Shown: positions 1-9,944, numbered from the stretch's first letter. The stretch: DNA of 12,095 bases from Stephanodiscus triporus (GCA_036939755.1 JALLAZ010000782.1:1-12095), one strand, 5' to 3'. Notes: generated from the sequence alone by a model not told the origin. Translations and numbers: made by a program.

Positions 1-345
1 TGATGCACAAAAAGATACTTAGTACAGGAGTGAAAAGACCGCAAGGAAGCGGAGACGTGATGGTATGTGGAGACGTTGTCGCATACTCCTTATGGTGGTA
101 TGACGACGGCGACGGTTTCGAAGTTACACAGTTATAAGCTATCCTCGTACACCCATAACTGACGTTCTCTAGTACATGTAATATTGCTTAAGGTACACTT
201 GACTCATCCAGTGTGTATTTTTAGTGTGAATACTCCAAGTATATTATGTCGTATTCAATGATCAATAATGAAATCCAACAGCAGCTGAGTTGTCATCAAA
301 TAGTGGGTTCTCATTTATTATGAGCAAAACACCCAGCCTTGATAG
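1..345. other. Left edge, no gene recognised
   Basis: AT-rich sequence with frequent stops in all frames that I followed. I see no RNA gene, no convincing splice sites and no repeat. It may belong to the flank of a gene outside the window. Confidence 0.5.
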
Positions 346-591
346 CACCTGGTAAAATATCACATTTTCTCCCAGGTCAACGATTACATGTCGGCTGCCA
401 ATATTCACGTCATGCAGAGAAGTGTGATGGAGGGTTCGAAAGATGTGTTAACTGATTTCGGAGCAAATACCGACCAGACTCTTTTATTGTTTCATTCCGC
501 GTTGTCCTTTGTGAGAGAAAAGATCATGGATCTACCTGGTCATCGATCGATACACCTCATCGGCAATTCATTCAGATTCAATGACCGATGA
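346..591 (+). other. Unassigned short open frame, possible exon or remnant
   Basis: An 81-codon frame is open from a stop at 343-345 to TGA at 589-591, with its first ATG at 388. The 67-residue ATG form has mixed hydrophobic and charged residues and includes the stretch TLLLFHSALSFVREKIMDLP, which could form a helix. A pyrimidine stretch ending in CAG lies at 366-375, so an internal exon is conceivable. Just after 570 another plus frame stays open to about 650, so a frameshifted remnant is also possible. I recognise no family. The codon pattern alone does not separate this from a chance frame. Confidence 0.18.
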
Positions 592-1250
592 TATAAACAG
601 TGCAATCGAAGCAATTGAACTTCTTGAGACGGATGGCAAACCAATCTAAGCGAATGATCATCCCATCCTCTTCGTTGGGGTGGACGGTAAGATTGCAATT
701 CATTGATTTCGTACGGGTTTCTTTTTCATCAACGAACACCGCAGTGATATTTACTCTCTGGTAAATATGATGATAACATTCCGCTGATTTTACGCCGAGT
801 CATATGACAATGATGGGAAAGATTACGATATCTCATATCCACAAAATCAGTCAGCCGTTGACCTGCGGCCCTCATACTTTCCTTTTTTCGCTAAAACTCC
901 AAGCCGGCAAGATATCCATGTGCTGACAATGGCTCAAATACTGTATCATTGGGGGATATTGCCACAGCCAACGCACTTACCGCCTTGCCAAACAATCACA
1001 TTCCATTCAAGCACAGCTCCCTGTTCTCGGTCGATAAGGGAACAATCTGACCACCAGATCATCCGGAAAATGAATAGGCGCATCTGATAGAAATTCCATC
1101 AATGCCTCTATTGTTGCAAGTCTGTAAGATACTACTTTACCGGTAGCTTGAGCGGTTTCGCGCCCTTCGCAAAGTGTTCGGCGTTAACAGAGGCATTAGA
1201 CAAACACCGTTTGATGATTTCCCCAATCTTTTCCGTACCGAATCTAATTG
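580..1250 (-). pseudogene. Possible decayed protein-coding gene, family unknown
   Basis: Read on the minus strand from about 1250 down to 580, successive segments look protein-like but lie in different frames and are separated by stops. Near 1244-1140 one segment contains EIIKRCLSNASVNAEHFAKG. Near 1143-1020 the next contains RLATIEALMEFLSDAPIHFP. Near 985-893 another contains GKAVSALAVAISPNDTVFEP. Near 775-580 an open stretch of about 60 codons contains NLTVHPNEEDGMIIRLDWFA. Repeated frame changes with residue composition kept between them are typical of an old pseudogene. I could not assign a family. Part of the plus strand here is also loosely open, so strand and reality are uncertain. No start, introns or ends can be fixed. 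Confidence 0.3.
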
Positions 1251-1435
1251 ACCGACCAGGCACTAAAATGGCTTTGCAGGAGACGACAAGGTCGATTTTT
1301 CCCTCTCTCTGTATTGACTTGCGTGTGTAGGAATGTAGGACGCGAGTTCCACCCGTCGTCGTCGGTACTGAGATGCGGATGCTGTACGAAGCCGCAGAGC
1401 GTGAGTGCTCCCGTCGGCCGCCACTTGACTACTGA

Positions 1436-1624
1436 CGACTGACGACGCCGTCGCTGGACGATGACGACGAGACGGTGATCGCGAAGGTGATCCGGGCGGT
1501 CATCGGCGTCCCGGCGCACTTCAGGGAATCCCAAAGCGCGGCGACCTTGCGCGCCTCGTTGGCGGTCGTGTCGAAGGTGAGGATGCTGGCGGAGCCGGAG
1601 GCGACACCATATGGTGGTACATGA
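1436..1624 (+). pseudogene. Hsp70 nucleotide-binding-domain fragment
   Basis: The frame open from 1436 to TGA at 1622-1624 encodes about 62 residues. From about 1475 to 1615 it follows the Hsp70 ATPase domain: RAVIGVPAHF matches the family's VITVPAYF strand, RESQSAATLRAS matches the NDSQRQATKDAG helix, and KVRMLAEPEATPYGG matches the VLRIINEPTAAALAYG segment that ends subdomain IIA's first part. A whole Hsp70 has more than 600 residues. Here the N-terminal phosphate-1 motif, everything after the EPTAA motif, and the substrate-binding domain are absent, and the frame stops straight after the motif. The usual IAG-type spacing before KVR is also disturbed. I therefore call a gene fragment. It is GC-rich with G/C-ending codons, like exon 1 of the downstream gene. 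An exon of a spliced gene is less likely, as I see no good donor in frame at its end. Confidence 0.7.
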
Positions 1625-1997
1625 TATGGAATGGAACGACGTCGCCGGCGGCGGTCCGGCTGAGCGTCGGTGAGGGAGAAAAGGCGGGAAGTTCAGAAGA
1701 GAGTGCCCTTCTTGTTTAGACAACAAAAAACTCAACTTTAGCCAAATTCCACCTACGATGTCGAGTAGGAACTCTTACACGAGCCTCTCCCCTCAAATTT
1801 TTGACTTCGATACTTACCACGGAATCATTAGAGTGCAAAAACGAATTTTTCCGAATGTTGTGGTCGTTTTCATCTTCCATGAACCGAAATATCATACTTG
1901 GTACTCGGCGCGGCGCGTGGCACACAAAGGACATCTCAGGGACAGATGAATAACTAACACTCTCCGGCATATCAAGTCAGGTCGATGCCGAGGCAGG
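1625..1997 (+). promoter_or_regulatory. Upstream region of the TPR/coiled-coil gene
   Basis: Non-coding sequence between the Hsp70 fragment and the large plus-strand gene, so it should contain that gene's promoter and 5' UTR. It is GC-rich up to about 1695 and AT-richer from about 1715. An in-frame stop at 1947-1949 lies upstream of the ATG at 1998, with no ATG between, which fixes the start. I see no TATA box or initiator that I would defend. Confidence 0.4.
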
Positions 1998-4900
1998 ATG
2001 GAGTACTCCTCGATGAGACGGTCGCACAAGCTACCGGGCATCCTATCCCGGAGCCACACCGACGACGAGAATCATTCTGTGTTCGACTTCTCTCTCGACG
2101 ATTGCGTCGATCGCGATAATACTGACGATCGTCGGCAGCTCGGGCGATTCGAGAAGACGAAGAAGACGAAGAAGACGAAGAAGACGAAGAAGACGAAGAA
2201 GACGAAGGCCGCCGAACTGCCGGCGCCGTCGCCTACGAATCATCCTTACCCCTCGATAATCGCCGTCCAATCGACGAACAACAACAACAACAATGACAAA
2301 GACGACTGCGACGATGACATCTGTCGCGAGGCCGGCAGCCCTTCGAACTCCAGGCGACGACGGGGTAGTGGCGGCGGCGAATTCCGCTCCCCGCTCACGT
2401 CGCCGGGACAGCGCGGAGGAGGGGGCGGGGGCGGGAGGAGGTGCCGATCCAGGTCGGAATCGCGGCAGCCGAACTCACCCGCCGCCGTCGAGGACCGTTG
2501 GTCGTCGTTGTCGTCGGAGCTCGCGAGGCTCCATCGCGACGGACTGCACCATTTCAATTCGAATCGGCTCTCGGAGGCGGTGGAATCGTACTCGCGGGCG
2601 CTGCGAGTGGGACTCGAGGAACTCACCCATCGCGGTGAGATGGTAAAGCGAATGACGAATGCGGACGGCGCCCCGCCAGAGAAGGACGGGACGATCCTGG
2701 CGTTGGCGTCATCGGTGTCTCGGGTGCACTCTGATCTTGGCAAGACATTGGAAATCGCGCAGAGGTACTCGGACGCGAAACGCGAGTACGAGGCCGGATT
2801 GGAAATACTGCGTCACACCTGTCACGCGACCGAGGCCGACGGCAGGGTGAAGGAGCTGATGGCGAACGCCGCAAGGATGACACGGGCAATGCTGGTCGAG
2901 GACGAGAGAGTGAAACAGGCCAGGTTGCTCGCCGACGCATATCGGAGGATGGACCGATCGTCCAACGACGACAATCCCGTCGACAAGGACAACGCCCGAC
3001 GGGCCTTGATCGCCAGTCTCGAACGATCGATGCGCATCGAGCGCGACGCCCTCGGGGAGGGATCGTACGGTCATGCGAAGCTCCGTCTCAAGTTGGCCAA
3101 GGCCAGATGCGAGGGCGGGGACGTCGAGGGGGGGGCGCACGACGCCGAATGCGCGGCGAAGACGATCAGGTCGGTCCTCGGGAGTAGTCACGCGATCGTG
3201 GGGGCCGCATCGTTATTCGTGGCTGCGGTGTACGAAAAAAGGGCCACGACGATGCACGATAGGATCAAGTCCAAATTTTGGGGTGAGGAAGTCCAATTGA
3301 CTCCCGAGTGCAAATCGATGATCGCGAAGGCGTTGGAGTGGTACGCGGACGCGCTCGGGCCGATGAAATTCAAATACGACCGAGGTGATCGCGATGTCGT
3401 CGACGACGACGATGAATGTAATTATTCGACGACGGTGATCCAGCCCGACGTCGGCGATACCTTCTACAAGATCGCCAAACTGTACACCAAGAGGGGTGGC
3501 TACGCCTCCGCCGTCGACGCGTGCCATCGCGCGTTGGAAGCGTACGGCGTCACCGATATTGACCCTATCGACGCGATTACGACTACGACTAAGACTAGGT
3601 GCTCATTGTATCACAACTTTCATCCCGATGCTGCATTCGTGTGGCACGATTTGGCGTCGCTCCATCTGAAGACCAAGGCGTACAATAATGCGGTGTGCGC
3701 CGCCGAGAGGGCGGTGGAATCGTCACGCCATGTCCTCAAGAGTTCACACTGCGGCAAAAGCATCAAGGAGTTGCCGTCGCTGGCGTTTCAGATCGCGGGC
3801 GACGGTTATGTCGGATTGCAACGTTATGAGGATGCGACGAGGTCGTATCAGGAGGCATATTCCGAGTTCAGGCGGATCGCCTCTGGCGGAAAAGGCGGCG
3901 ACAAAGGGAACACCAATGGTCGCGTTGATGGAGCGACGATACTCCGGAAATTGGGCATGACATTCTACCACCGAGGGAAACTCGATGAGGCCAAGGCGCA
4001 TCTGATAGATGCTCTGCGCACGGAGCGCTTGAGCAAGGCCCACTGTGGCGAGACTGGTGCCGCCAATAGTCTACCCCTTTTGCTATCGGACATCGGAATG
4101 ATTCACAGTACGTTCTTTGATGTAATATGTTTGGTATACTTATTCGCAATCTTATCTTTTTTTTGCAATGCAACAAAGTCAAATGCGAAGAGTACGTCGA
4201 GGCCATGAAGGCGTTGCGATCATGTCTCAAGTTGTTCGCTGACCGCGGAGTTCCTGAGCATTCCGCCAAAGTGAAGAGGGCGAGGCGATTGTTCAAGGAG
4301 GCACAACGCCGACCGATGGAGCAAGGGGCCACGATCAGTCCACATAAGCAAAATGTCGCTAGCTCAATCACGATGGACACTCCACAGAGTAACAAAACAT
4401 CTTCGACGATGCAATCTACGCTGACAATGCCTTCCACTAATTACAGTCAAACGAGTAGTGGGGCTGGCACGTCTAGATCTGGCCAAGGACAACTCCAAAC
4501 GCTCTTGGAAGAACTGGCGGTGGGGGGTCATGATGGCGAAGAAGTCGTATCACCGTTACATTGTGTTTATCATGGTAAAAGTTTGTTCCAAAGCAATATT
4601 CCCTCTGAGCTCAACTCATCAAGCAAATTCGAAAACTCAAGTCTTGAGGAAGGAAATTCATGCGAGGTTCAACGTTTGAAGAGACAAGTGGAAGACTTAA
4701 AGGCAAGCAAAGTCGAAATGTCGCAAGAAGTAGAACGTTTGATTCTCCGCATCGAGGAAGTTGAGAAAGAACGCGATCAGGAAAAAAAGGATCGTGTCTT
4801 TGCCGCTGTCGCGCATCAAAAGGAAATGGAAGCTTTTACCCAAGGAAACGAAACTCATGCAGTTATGTTAGCTGAGTTGGAATCATTGAGAAAAGTTGTG

Positions 4901-7900
4901 GATGTGTCCGAAACGTCATATAAAGAGTTAGTCGCGGCTATTGACAATGAGAAGGAGAAGATAAGCAACGCGCATATATCCAAAGTGCAACAATTGCAGG
5001 ATGAGATCCAGCAGTTGCGTGACAAGTCACATCATACGGGTTCTATCGAAAGTTCCATGCAATCGGAGGAAGCCACGAGAGATGAAATTGCAATGCTGAA
5101 GGAACAATGCCAAAAGGCATCGGGAGAAGTTTCATCGTTGATGGAAATCAATCGCAAACTACAATCAGAGAAAAATGCAGCAGCTATTGACATATCTGGA
5201 CTCAAATCCAAAAATGACCATCTGCAAAGTGAAATTAAGAACATATCATCTCAACTTGAGGCAGCAAAACTACACTTTTCCAACAATATTTCAGAACGCA
5301 ACACGAAAATCAAAAATCTTGAGTTCGAATTACAGACAGAACGGAATCGTCGGGTAATACTTGAGTCGTCCCTGCAAAAGGAATATGATAGGCCTCCACC
5401 GGCACCAACTTGCATACCTTTTGGCTACCCCCCCATGCAGATGCCCATGCAGATGTATGCTCCTGACAACAGCTCTGCCAGCAGACTAAAGATTCTCGAA
5501 ATCGACCTCGCAACAGAGCGTGCAAATAAAGAATCGCTTCAAAATGTCATCCAAGAATTGAGGAGCACCCACCAACAAGAGAGGTCTATAATGCAGCAAG
5601 ATATATCCGATCTACACCGCACCAGGGAGCAGGAAATATCTGATCTTTGCCGCACCAGAGCAGAAGTTGATCACTTAAATCAGGAACTCCGGAATGTCCA
5701 GTATGCAAACGATGAGCTTTCTCTCCGGCTTGACAACACCATGAAGGAACTTTCAGATACCATGAGCGAACTTTCGGACGTTAAGAATCGAATGCTACAA
5801 ATCTCTTCCGAGCTGTCGTCCACAATTGACGAAAAAAGTGAAGAGAAAAAAAAGTTGTCCATCGCTGCAACAGATCTCCTCAGCACAAAGGAAATTCTCC
5901 ACAAGATAAAGGAAGAAGTGAAGAATGATAAGGATTCTCTTCGCCGGAAGGAAGCCGATGTCAAATACTGGTCATCTGAGAATGTGAGGCTGAAGAAAGA
6001 GTACAGCGAGGCAATTGCAATGTTTGAAGAGGAAATGGGCCGGGCAAAGGAAGACAACGAAAAAAATCAGTCTGCACTTGGCAATGAGGTCCAACGGCTC
6101 AACAACGAAGTTCAACGCCTGCAAAGCGATCTCAGCACTGCCAAACATCATATGCAAAATATGCTCGTTGAGTTGGAGGCTGCTCATGCGGATGTCAAGC
6201 ATTCGACTGTAGCTCTTGCTAGTGCTCGTGCAGATATACGCACAAAGGAAGAACAGCTGAACCAAGCTCGCATTGAAATGAGTCAAGCTCAGCAGGAAAT
6301 AAACGAGTTGCTAAACAACTATGAAGAGCTAACAGTTTCTGTGTGCTGGCTAAAAGAAAGTGTCTCTGCTAATGCGACCGCACACAATGGTCATGAGACC
6401 TTAGGGAAATTGGGAGCAGGAGACACCGCCATTGAAAATATAAAAGAGATAGCCAGCAACTTGAAGGCTGAGAAGAATGATCTTACAGAGAGGCTTCTTT
6501 CATTGGAGGAGCTGAACAAAAACAAGGAATCTGTACTCTCATCAGTACTGCGACAATTAAAGAGTGTGCGGCCAGATTTTTATTCGACCACTGCTTTCAC
6601 TGAAGAAGCCCCTGATGATGAGGGCTCCAATCCTACCATGGAATCCTTGGAAAGTCACACACCTCACTTGCTGCAGCAGATTTGCACTCATATTAATCAA
6701 CTTAAAGGAGCGAACCAATTGAAGGAGAGCACTCTGGAAAAGACTCAGTGGAAACTGTCAAACACCATTGAAGATCTTGACAAGATTGAATACAAATACA
6801 AAGCATTAAAGAAAGAAATGAAAGGCATCAGAGACTTGGAACAGGACTACAACGAGCTTCTTGATCAATACAATCTCCTAGTCCAAGACAAGGAAACCTT
6901 GGAAAATCACCTTAAGGCCGCCCACCTTGAAAAGGATTTGTTTGAGTCTCGACTGAAAGAAGCTGTCGACGATCTCGAGGAATTAGAAGGCGAGAGGAAT
7001 GCGCTAAAGGTGGAGCATGATCGTGCTCAGGCAGATTCCGCCAGGAAGGACAGCCGGATTCGAGCCCTTGAAATTGATAACCAGTTAATTGAAGCACTTG
7101 AAAAGCAAGCCATAGAGTATGACGCTGCTTTGTTCCAGAAAGACATGAAGATAGATGATCTTGAGGCGAAACTAGATTCGTTTCGATCAAAGCTGGAAAC
7201 ACTTGATCAAGCTGGACAGTATGATGCTGATTTGTTGCAAGAGGACACGAGGCTAGAGACTCTTGAGCGAGGATCGCCGTCGGTCCAATCTGAGCCAAAC
7301 AAGATTCTTGAGCAGCCTTCCACTGATAGGAGAAATGCACCAATCTTCCCCAACATTCCTACGTTGGATCAGAAAGATACTGCCAGAATGGAGTGGTTTG
7401 CAGCTAATGTTTATATTCAAGATCATTCAGAAACAAACCCATTTGCCGATGATTCGCCAACATCATCAGAAGTAGGGGATGAAAAGCCAGCAACAAACCC
7501 GTTTCATACAGTGTCATTGGGGGAGGAACGTGACGATTACCAAGGCGATGCAATAAATACTCGAGTAAATGACGAAAGCATGCGGAACACACACAATGCG
7601 ATTGTGTCGTCACTTCAGAGAGATGGACAAGAACTGATGCTCAACGAGGCTGAAGACGAATTTCCTATATTGGAGATAAGCACCACCCAGGTTGCGGGTT
7701 TAAGAGAAGGGGTCAATATAGTTGCAACCATTCACGACAACAACAGTGAAGCAGTATCGTACCTACAGACTAATGCCCTTGAAAAAAGTAAGGAAGTTCA
7801 TAACGAGGAGCTAAATTGCTGGAATGAACGATTACACGAGCTTCAGAACATTTACAAACAGAGCATGACCATCATAAACGCTGCATCAGGTAGCGGTGAC

Positions 7901-9006
7901 GCTTTTGCTTCATCGCGCTCACTTCAAGAAGAAGGTGCATCACTGAACGACATTTTTTTTCAGATAGAAGAAATCGCGGGTTTGCCTTCTGCTATAGCTG
8001 AATTTTCTTCTCGAAACAAACGCGAAATAATTCTGCTACAGAATGAAATCCAGGCATTAAAGGGCTGCAGTGAAAAGCTGTCTGCCCAGCTCGCTCGATC
8101 TAACGCCTACGCCATTGAAAGCGCTAAGGCGCATGAAAATGATATGATGAATCAAGAAAAGATTCACCAAGCTGCTCGTGAGAATGATCTAGCACTTATA
8201 GAATCACTTCAAAACGCCATACGAGAGAAGGAGATTCTACTGCGAGATAAAATGCACCAGGCCCTGAGAGATCGAGATGAACTCCATCAAAACGAAATTG
8301 GTACTTTGAAATCGCAATTGATTGAGTTAGAAGAATCTAATAAGGCACTGAATCTCGAGCTGATTGAAAGGAGTGGTCAATCCTCTATCTCTGTCCCGGA
8401 CGATAGAGAGAATAATACAATCAATCACAGCATTGAGTTAGCAAGTATCAATGCTGAATTTCATAATGCCATGATTATGATGGATGAATTATCAAAGGAG
8501 AATCAAATGCTTAAGAGAGATATCGAACTTTTGTCATCCAAGGAAACTTTGGAGGACAGAAATTTTGAGAAGGAAATGAACGCTGCGCATGCACGTTTTG
8601 AATCCATGGAGAAGGCGCTTCAACAACGAGTGTCGCGTTTGGAGAGAGAGAAGGACAAACTGGTGGCTGATTTTAACGTGGAAAGGACTAATATTGAAGA
8701 TGAGCATGCAAAGACAAGGATCGAACTTTGCGCATGGAAATTAGGTATGATGATTGCTATCTCGGTTGAATTTTCGTTACAAAACACTCTACTCAACGCA
8801 TCTACTCTTCTTTATTTTTTTTTTCTGTCATGCTCACGCAAAAAATAGAGATGCAAAATGCCCTTAATGAAATTGAATCGTTGAAGAAGGAGAGGGATGA
8901 ATTGAATGCTCAGGTTGAGGCGTACGGGAAAAGTCTCGAGGCTGTGTGCATGGAAAAGGCAGAGCTTGATCAAAAGATATATTATTTGGGAATTGCACAG
9001 AAGTGA
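1998..9006 (+). CDS. Large TPR plus coiled-coil protein, three exons
   Basis: Join of 1998-4107, 4179-8744 and 8849-9006, giving 2277 residues; the phases fit at both introns. Residues 1-165 are charged, low-complexity and probably disordered, with a Lys-Thr-Lys run (53-70), a poly-Asn run and a Gly run. Residues about 170-745 contain TPR-like helix pairs, for example HFNSNRLSEAVESYSRALRV (about 185-204), a pair near 493-515, LGMTFYHRGKLDEAKAHLID (about 652-671), and a last one, KCEEYVEAMKALRSCLKLF, built across intron 1. From about residue 865 to the C-terminus the chain is nearly continuous heptad-type coiled coil rich in Glu, Lys, Leu, Gln and Asn. It is interrupted by a Pro/Met-rich hinge (about 1105-1133) and an acidic linker with two NPF motifs (about 1730-1850). 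No signal peptide or membrane segment is seen, so it is probably cytoplasmic. The architecture suggests a scaffold or tether; no named family is recognised. GC content falls clearly from exon 1 to exon 2. Confidence 0.85.
2153..2206 (+). repeat. 9-bp tandem repeat, six perfect copies
   Basis: The unit GAAGACGAA is repeated six times without mismatch inside exon 1. In frame it encodes a repeating Lys-Thr-Lys triplet (residues about 53-70). The run is strongly basic and resembles a nuclear or nucleolar targeting patch, but could equally be neutral low complexity. Perfect copies suggest recent expansion and likely length variation between alleles. Confidence 0.95.
4108..4178 (+). other. Intron 1 of the TPR/coiled-coil gene (71 nt)
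   Basis: The donor is GTACGT at 4108, and the acceptor is AACAAAG ending at 4178, preceded by a T8 run. Removing it joins phase 1 to phase 1 and turns the exon 1 end (LLLSDIGMIH) and the exon 2 start (KCEEYVEAMKALRSCLKLF) into one TPR-like unit. Reading through instead gives a hydrophobic stretch and a stop at 4206-4208. The AT-rich content contrasts with exon 1. Confidence 0.85.
5603..5668 (+). repeat. 33-bp imperfect tandem duplication in the coiled coil
   Basis: Two adjacent 33-bp units (5603-5635 and 5636-5668) encode ISDLHRTREQE and ISDLCRTRAEV. An 11-residue period is the hendecad spacing of some coiled coils, so the duplication keeps the hydrophobic seam aligned. It shows local growth of the rod by tandem duplication. 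Confidence 0.85.
6083..6124 (+). repeat. 21-bp heptad duplication in the coiled coil
   Basis: Two adjacent 21-bp units encode NEVQRLN and NEVQRLQ. The nucleotide copies have diverged at several codon third positions while the amino acids are kept. That fits an older duplication of exactly one heptad under selection for the coil register. Confidence 0.8.
8745..8848 (+). other. Intron 2 of the TPR/coiled-coil gene (104 nt)
   Basis: The donor is GTATGA at 8745, and the acceptor is AAAATAG ending at 8848, after a long T-rich tract near 8812-8824. Splicing is phase 1 to phase 1 and recreates a Glu codon, so the coil continues as WKLEMQNALNEIESLKKERD. Without splicing the frame runs into hydrophobic, T-rich sequence and ends within the acceptor. 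The 52-codon exon 3 then ends at TGA 9004-9006. Confidence 0.85.
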
Positions 9007-9944
9007 CTCATATTGCATACCATAAACGATTGAAAGAGAGAATGTTTCAAGTCATTTAATAATGTCTTTAGCAGCGTCTCAAATCTCAGTTTGTCAGGGA
9101 GTCTCACCAAGTGTCCAGTGAAGCCACTCTTTCTACTATTGACAAACATGCAAAATCTTAGCAAGGAGAGAGGACCCACATGACTAACACCACATTCAAA
9201 TCGGCAATAACAAATTAGCCTGACACCAACGACCTCCAAGATCTCAAACATTCGCCAGCGGTCAATTTTCATGTGCCTTCTTCAGGAAGATTATTACATT
9301 TTGCATCTATTGACCCCCAAAAAATATGCAAGGCAAGCTCCGAATCTACAAGACTCTCCATATACTGAATGTAGTCAATGCATCACGTTAGGTACCAAAT
9401 GGGATAGCTGTTTCTGGTGCCGGCTCACACTCCACCATTCCGCTCCTCCCCCACCAGTGTTGCCGCCCCCTCTGCTGCTCCCATGAATACCCACTATCAG
9501 CAGCTGTCCCTCCCGTCAGCAGCTTCTGCCCCCCTCTTCGGCCTCTCCTGCCCCCCCCACTCCCCAACCCCCCTCAAAACTATTGTATCCAGAAGTGGTG
9601 TACTATTTTATCATTACATCCTAAGACTACTACCTGAATTGGAGGCCAAATTTGTTGAATGACAACCCCCCCCCCTCACCGCTGCTTCTTGGCGATGCTC
9701 CCGCCCGCGCATTCGATGTCTCAAGTAGCGGACGGCGAAGCTTGAGATAACCTCTCAATGACCTAGGAAGAATTGCTACACCTTTGCTACGGTCCAACGG
9801 CAAGGCCCCATTTTAAGATGAGATGCCGGAGTATCAAATAATGAAACAAATCCTCTTTTTACAATAATAAATTCTATCAAACATGCAATACCAGTTCCTA
9901 ATTTTTACCTGGGCCCGAACGATATCCTATCGGGTGGGCAATAT
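9007..9944. other. Convergent intergenic region with C-rich tracts
   Basis: The 3' flanks of the two convergent genes meet here. Positions 9007-9410 are AT-rich with no gene I can defend. Positions about 9425-9580 on the plus strand are strongly pyrimidine- and C-rich, with several runs of six to eight C, and a run of at least ten C starts near 9666. From about 9840 the sequence is AT-rich again, probably the 3' UTR of the minus-strand gene. I found no tRNA-like fold and no canonical poly(A) signal at either gene end. Confidence 0.5.

Noticed and set aside
1244..1735. 163-codon minus-strand frame
   Set aside because: It runs antisense to the Hsp70 fragment, which has clear family motifs on the plus strand. 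Its translation is low-complexity and Arg/His/Pro-rich, as expected from the reverse of GC-rich coding DNA.
1716..1970. 84-codon minus-strand frame upstream of the large gene, and a 63-codon plus frame opposite it
   Set aside because: Neither has a recognised motif, and both lie in the probable promoter and 5' UTR. Their overlap suggests chance openness.
1985..2010. Earlier ATG (1985) as a start for the large gene
   Set aside because: It is in a different frame from 1998 and meets stop codons soon after; the 1998 ATG leads straight into the 703-codon exon 1 frame.
4127..4178. Separate gene starting at the ATG at 4127
   Set aside because: The first 17 codons lie in AT-rich intron sequence with a good GTACGT donor just upstream. 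Splicing 4108-4178 links the two frames in phase and completes a TPR unit, so one gene is the better model.
3868..4437. 189-codon minus-strand frame opposite the intron 1 region
   Set aside because: It is the shadow of exons 1 and 2, crosses both exons and the intron without splicing, and its translation has no family features.
8982..9272. 96-codon minus-strand frame
   Set aside because: It overlaps the end of exon 3 and has no recognised motif. It looks hydrophobic in parts, but there is no support beyond being open.
9417..9662. 81-codon plus-strand frame in the intergenic gap
   Set aside because: It begins with GTG, which is not a usual start in a eukaryotic nucleus, and is mostly Pro/Ser from the C-rich tract.
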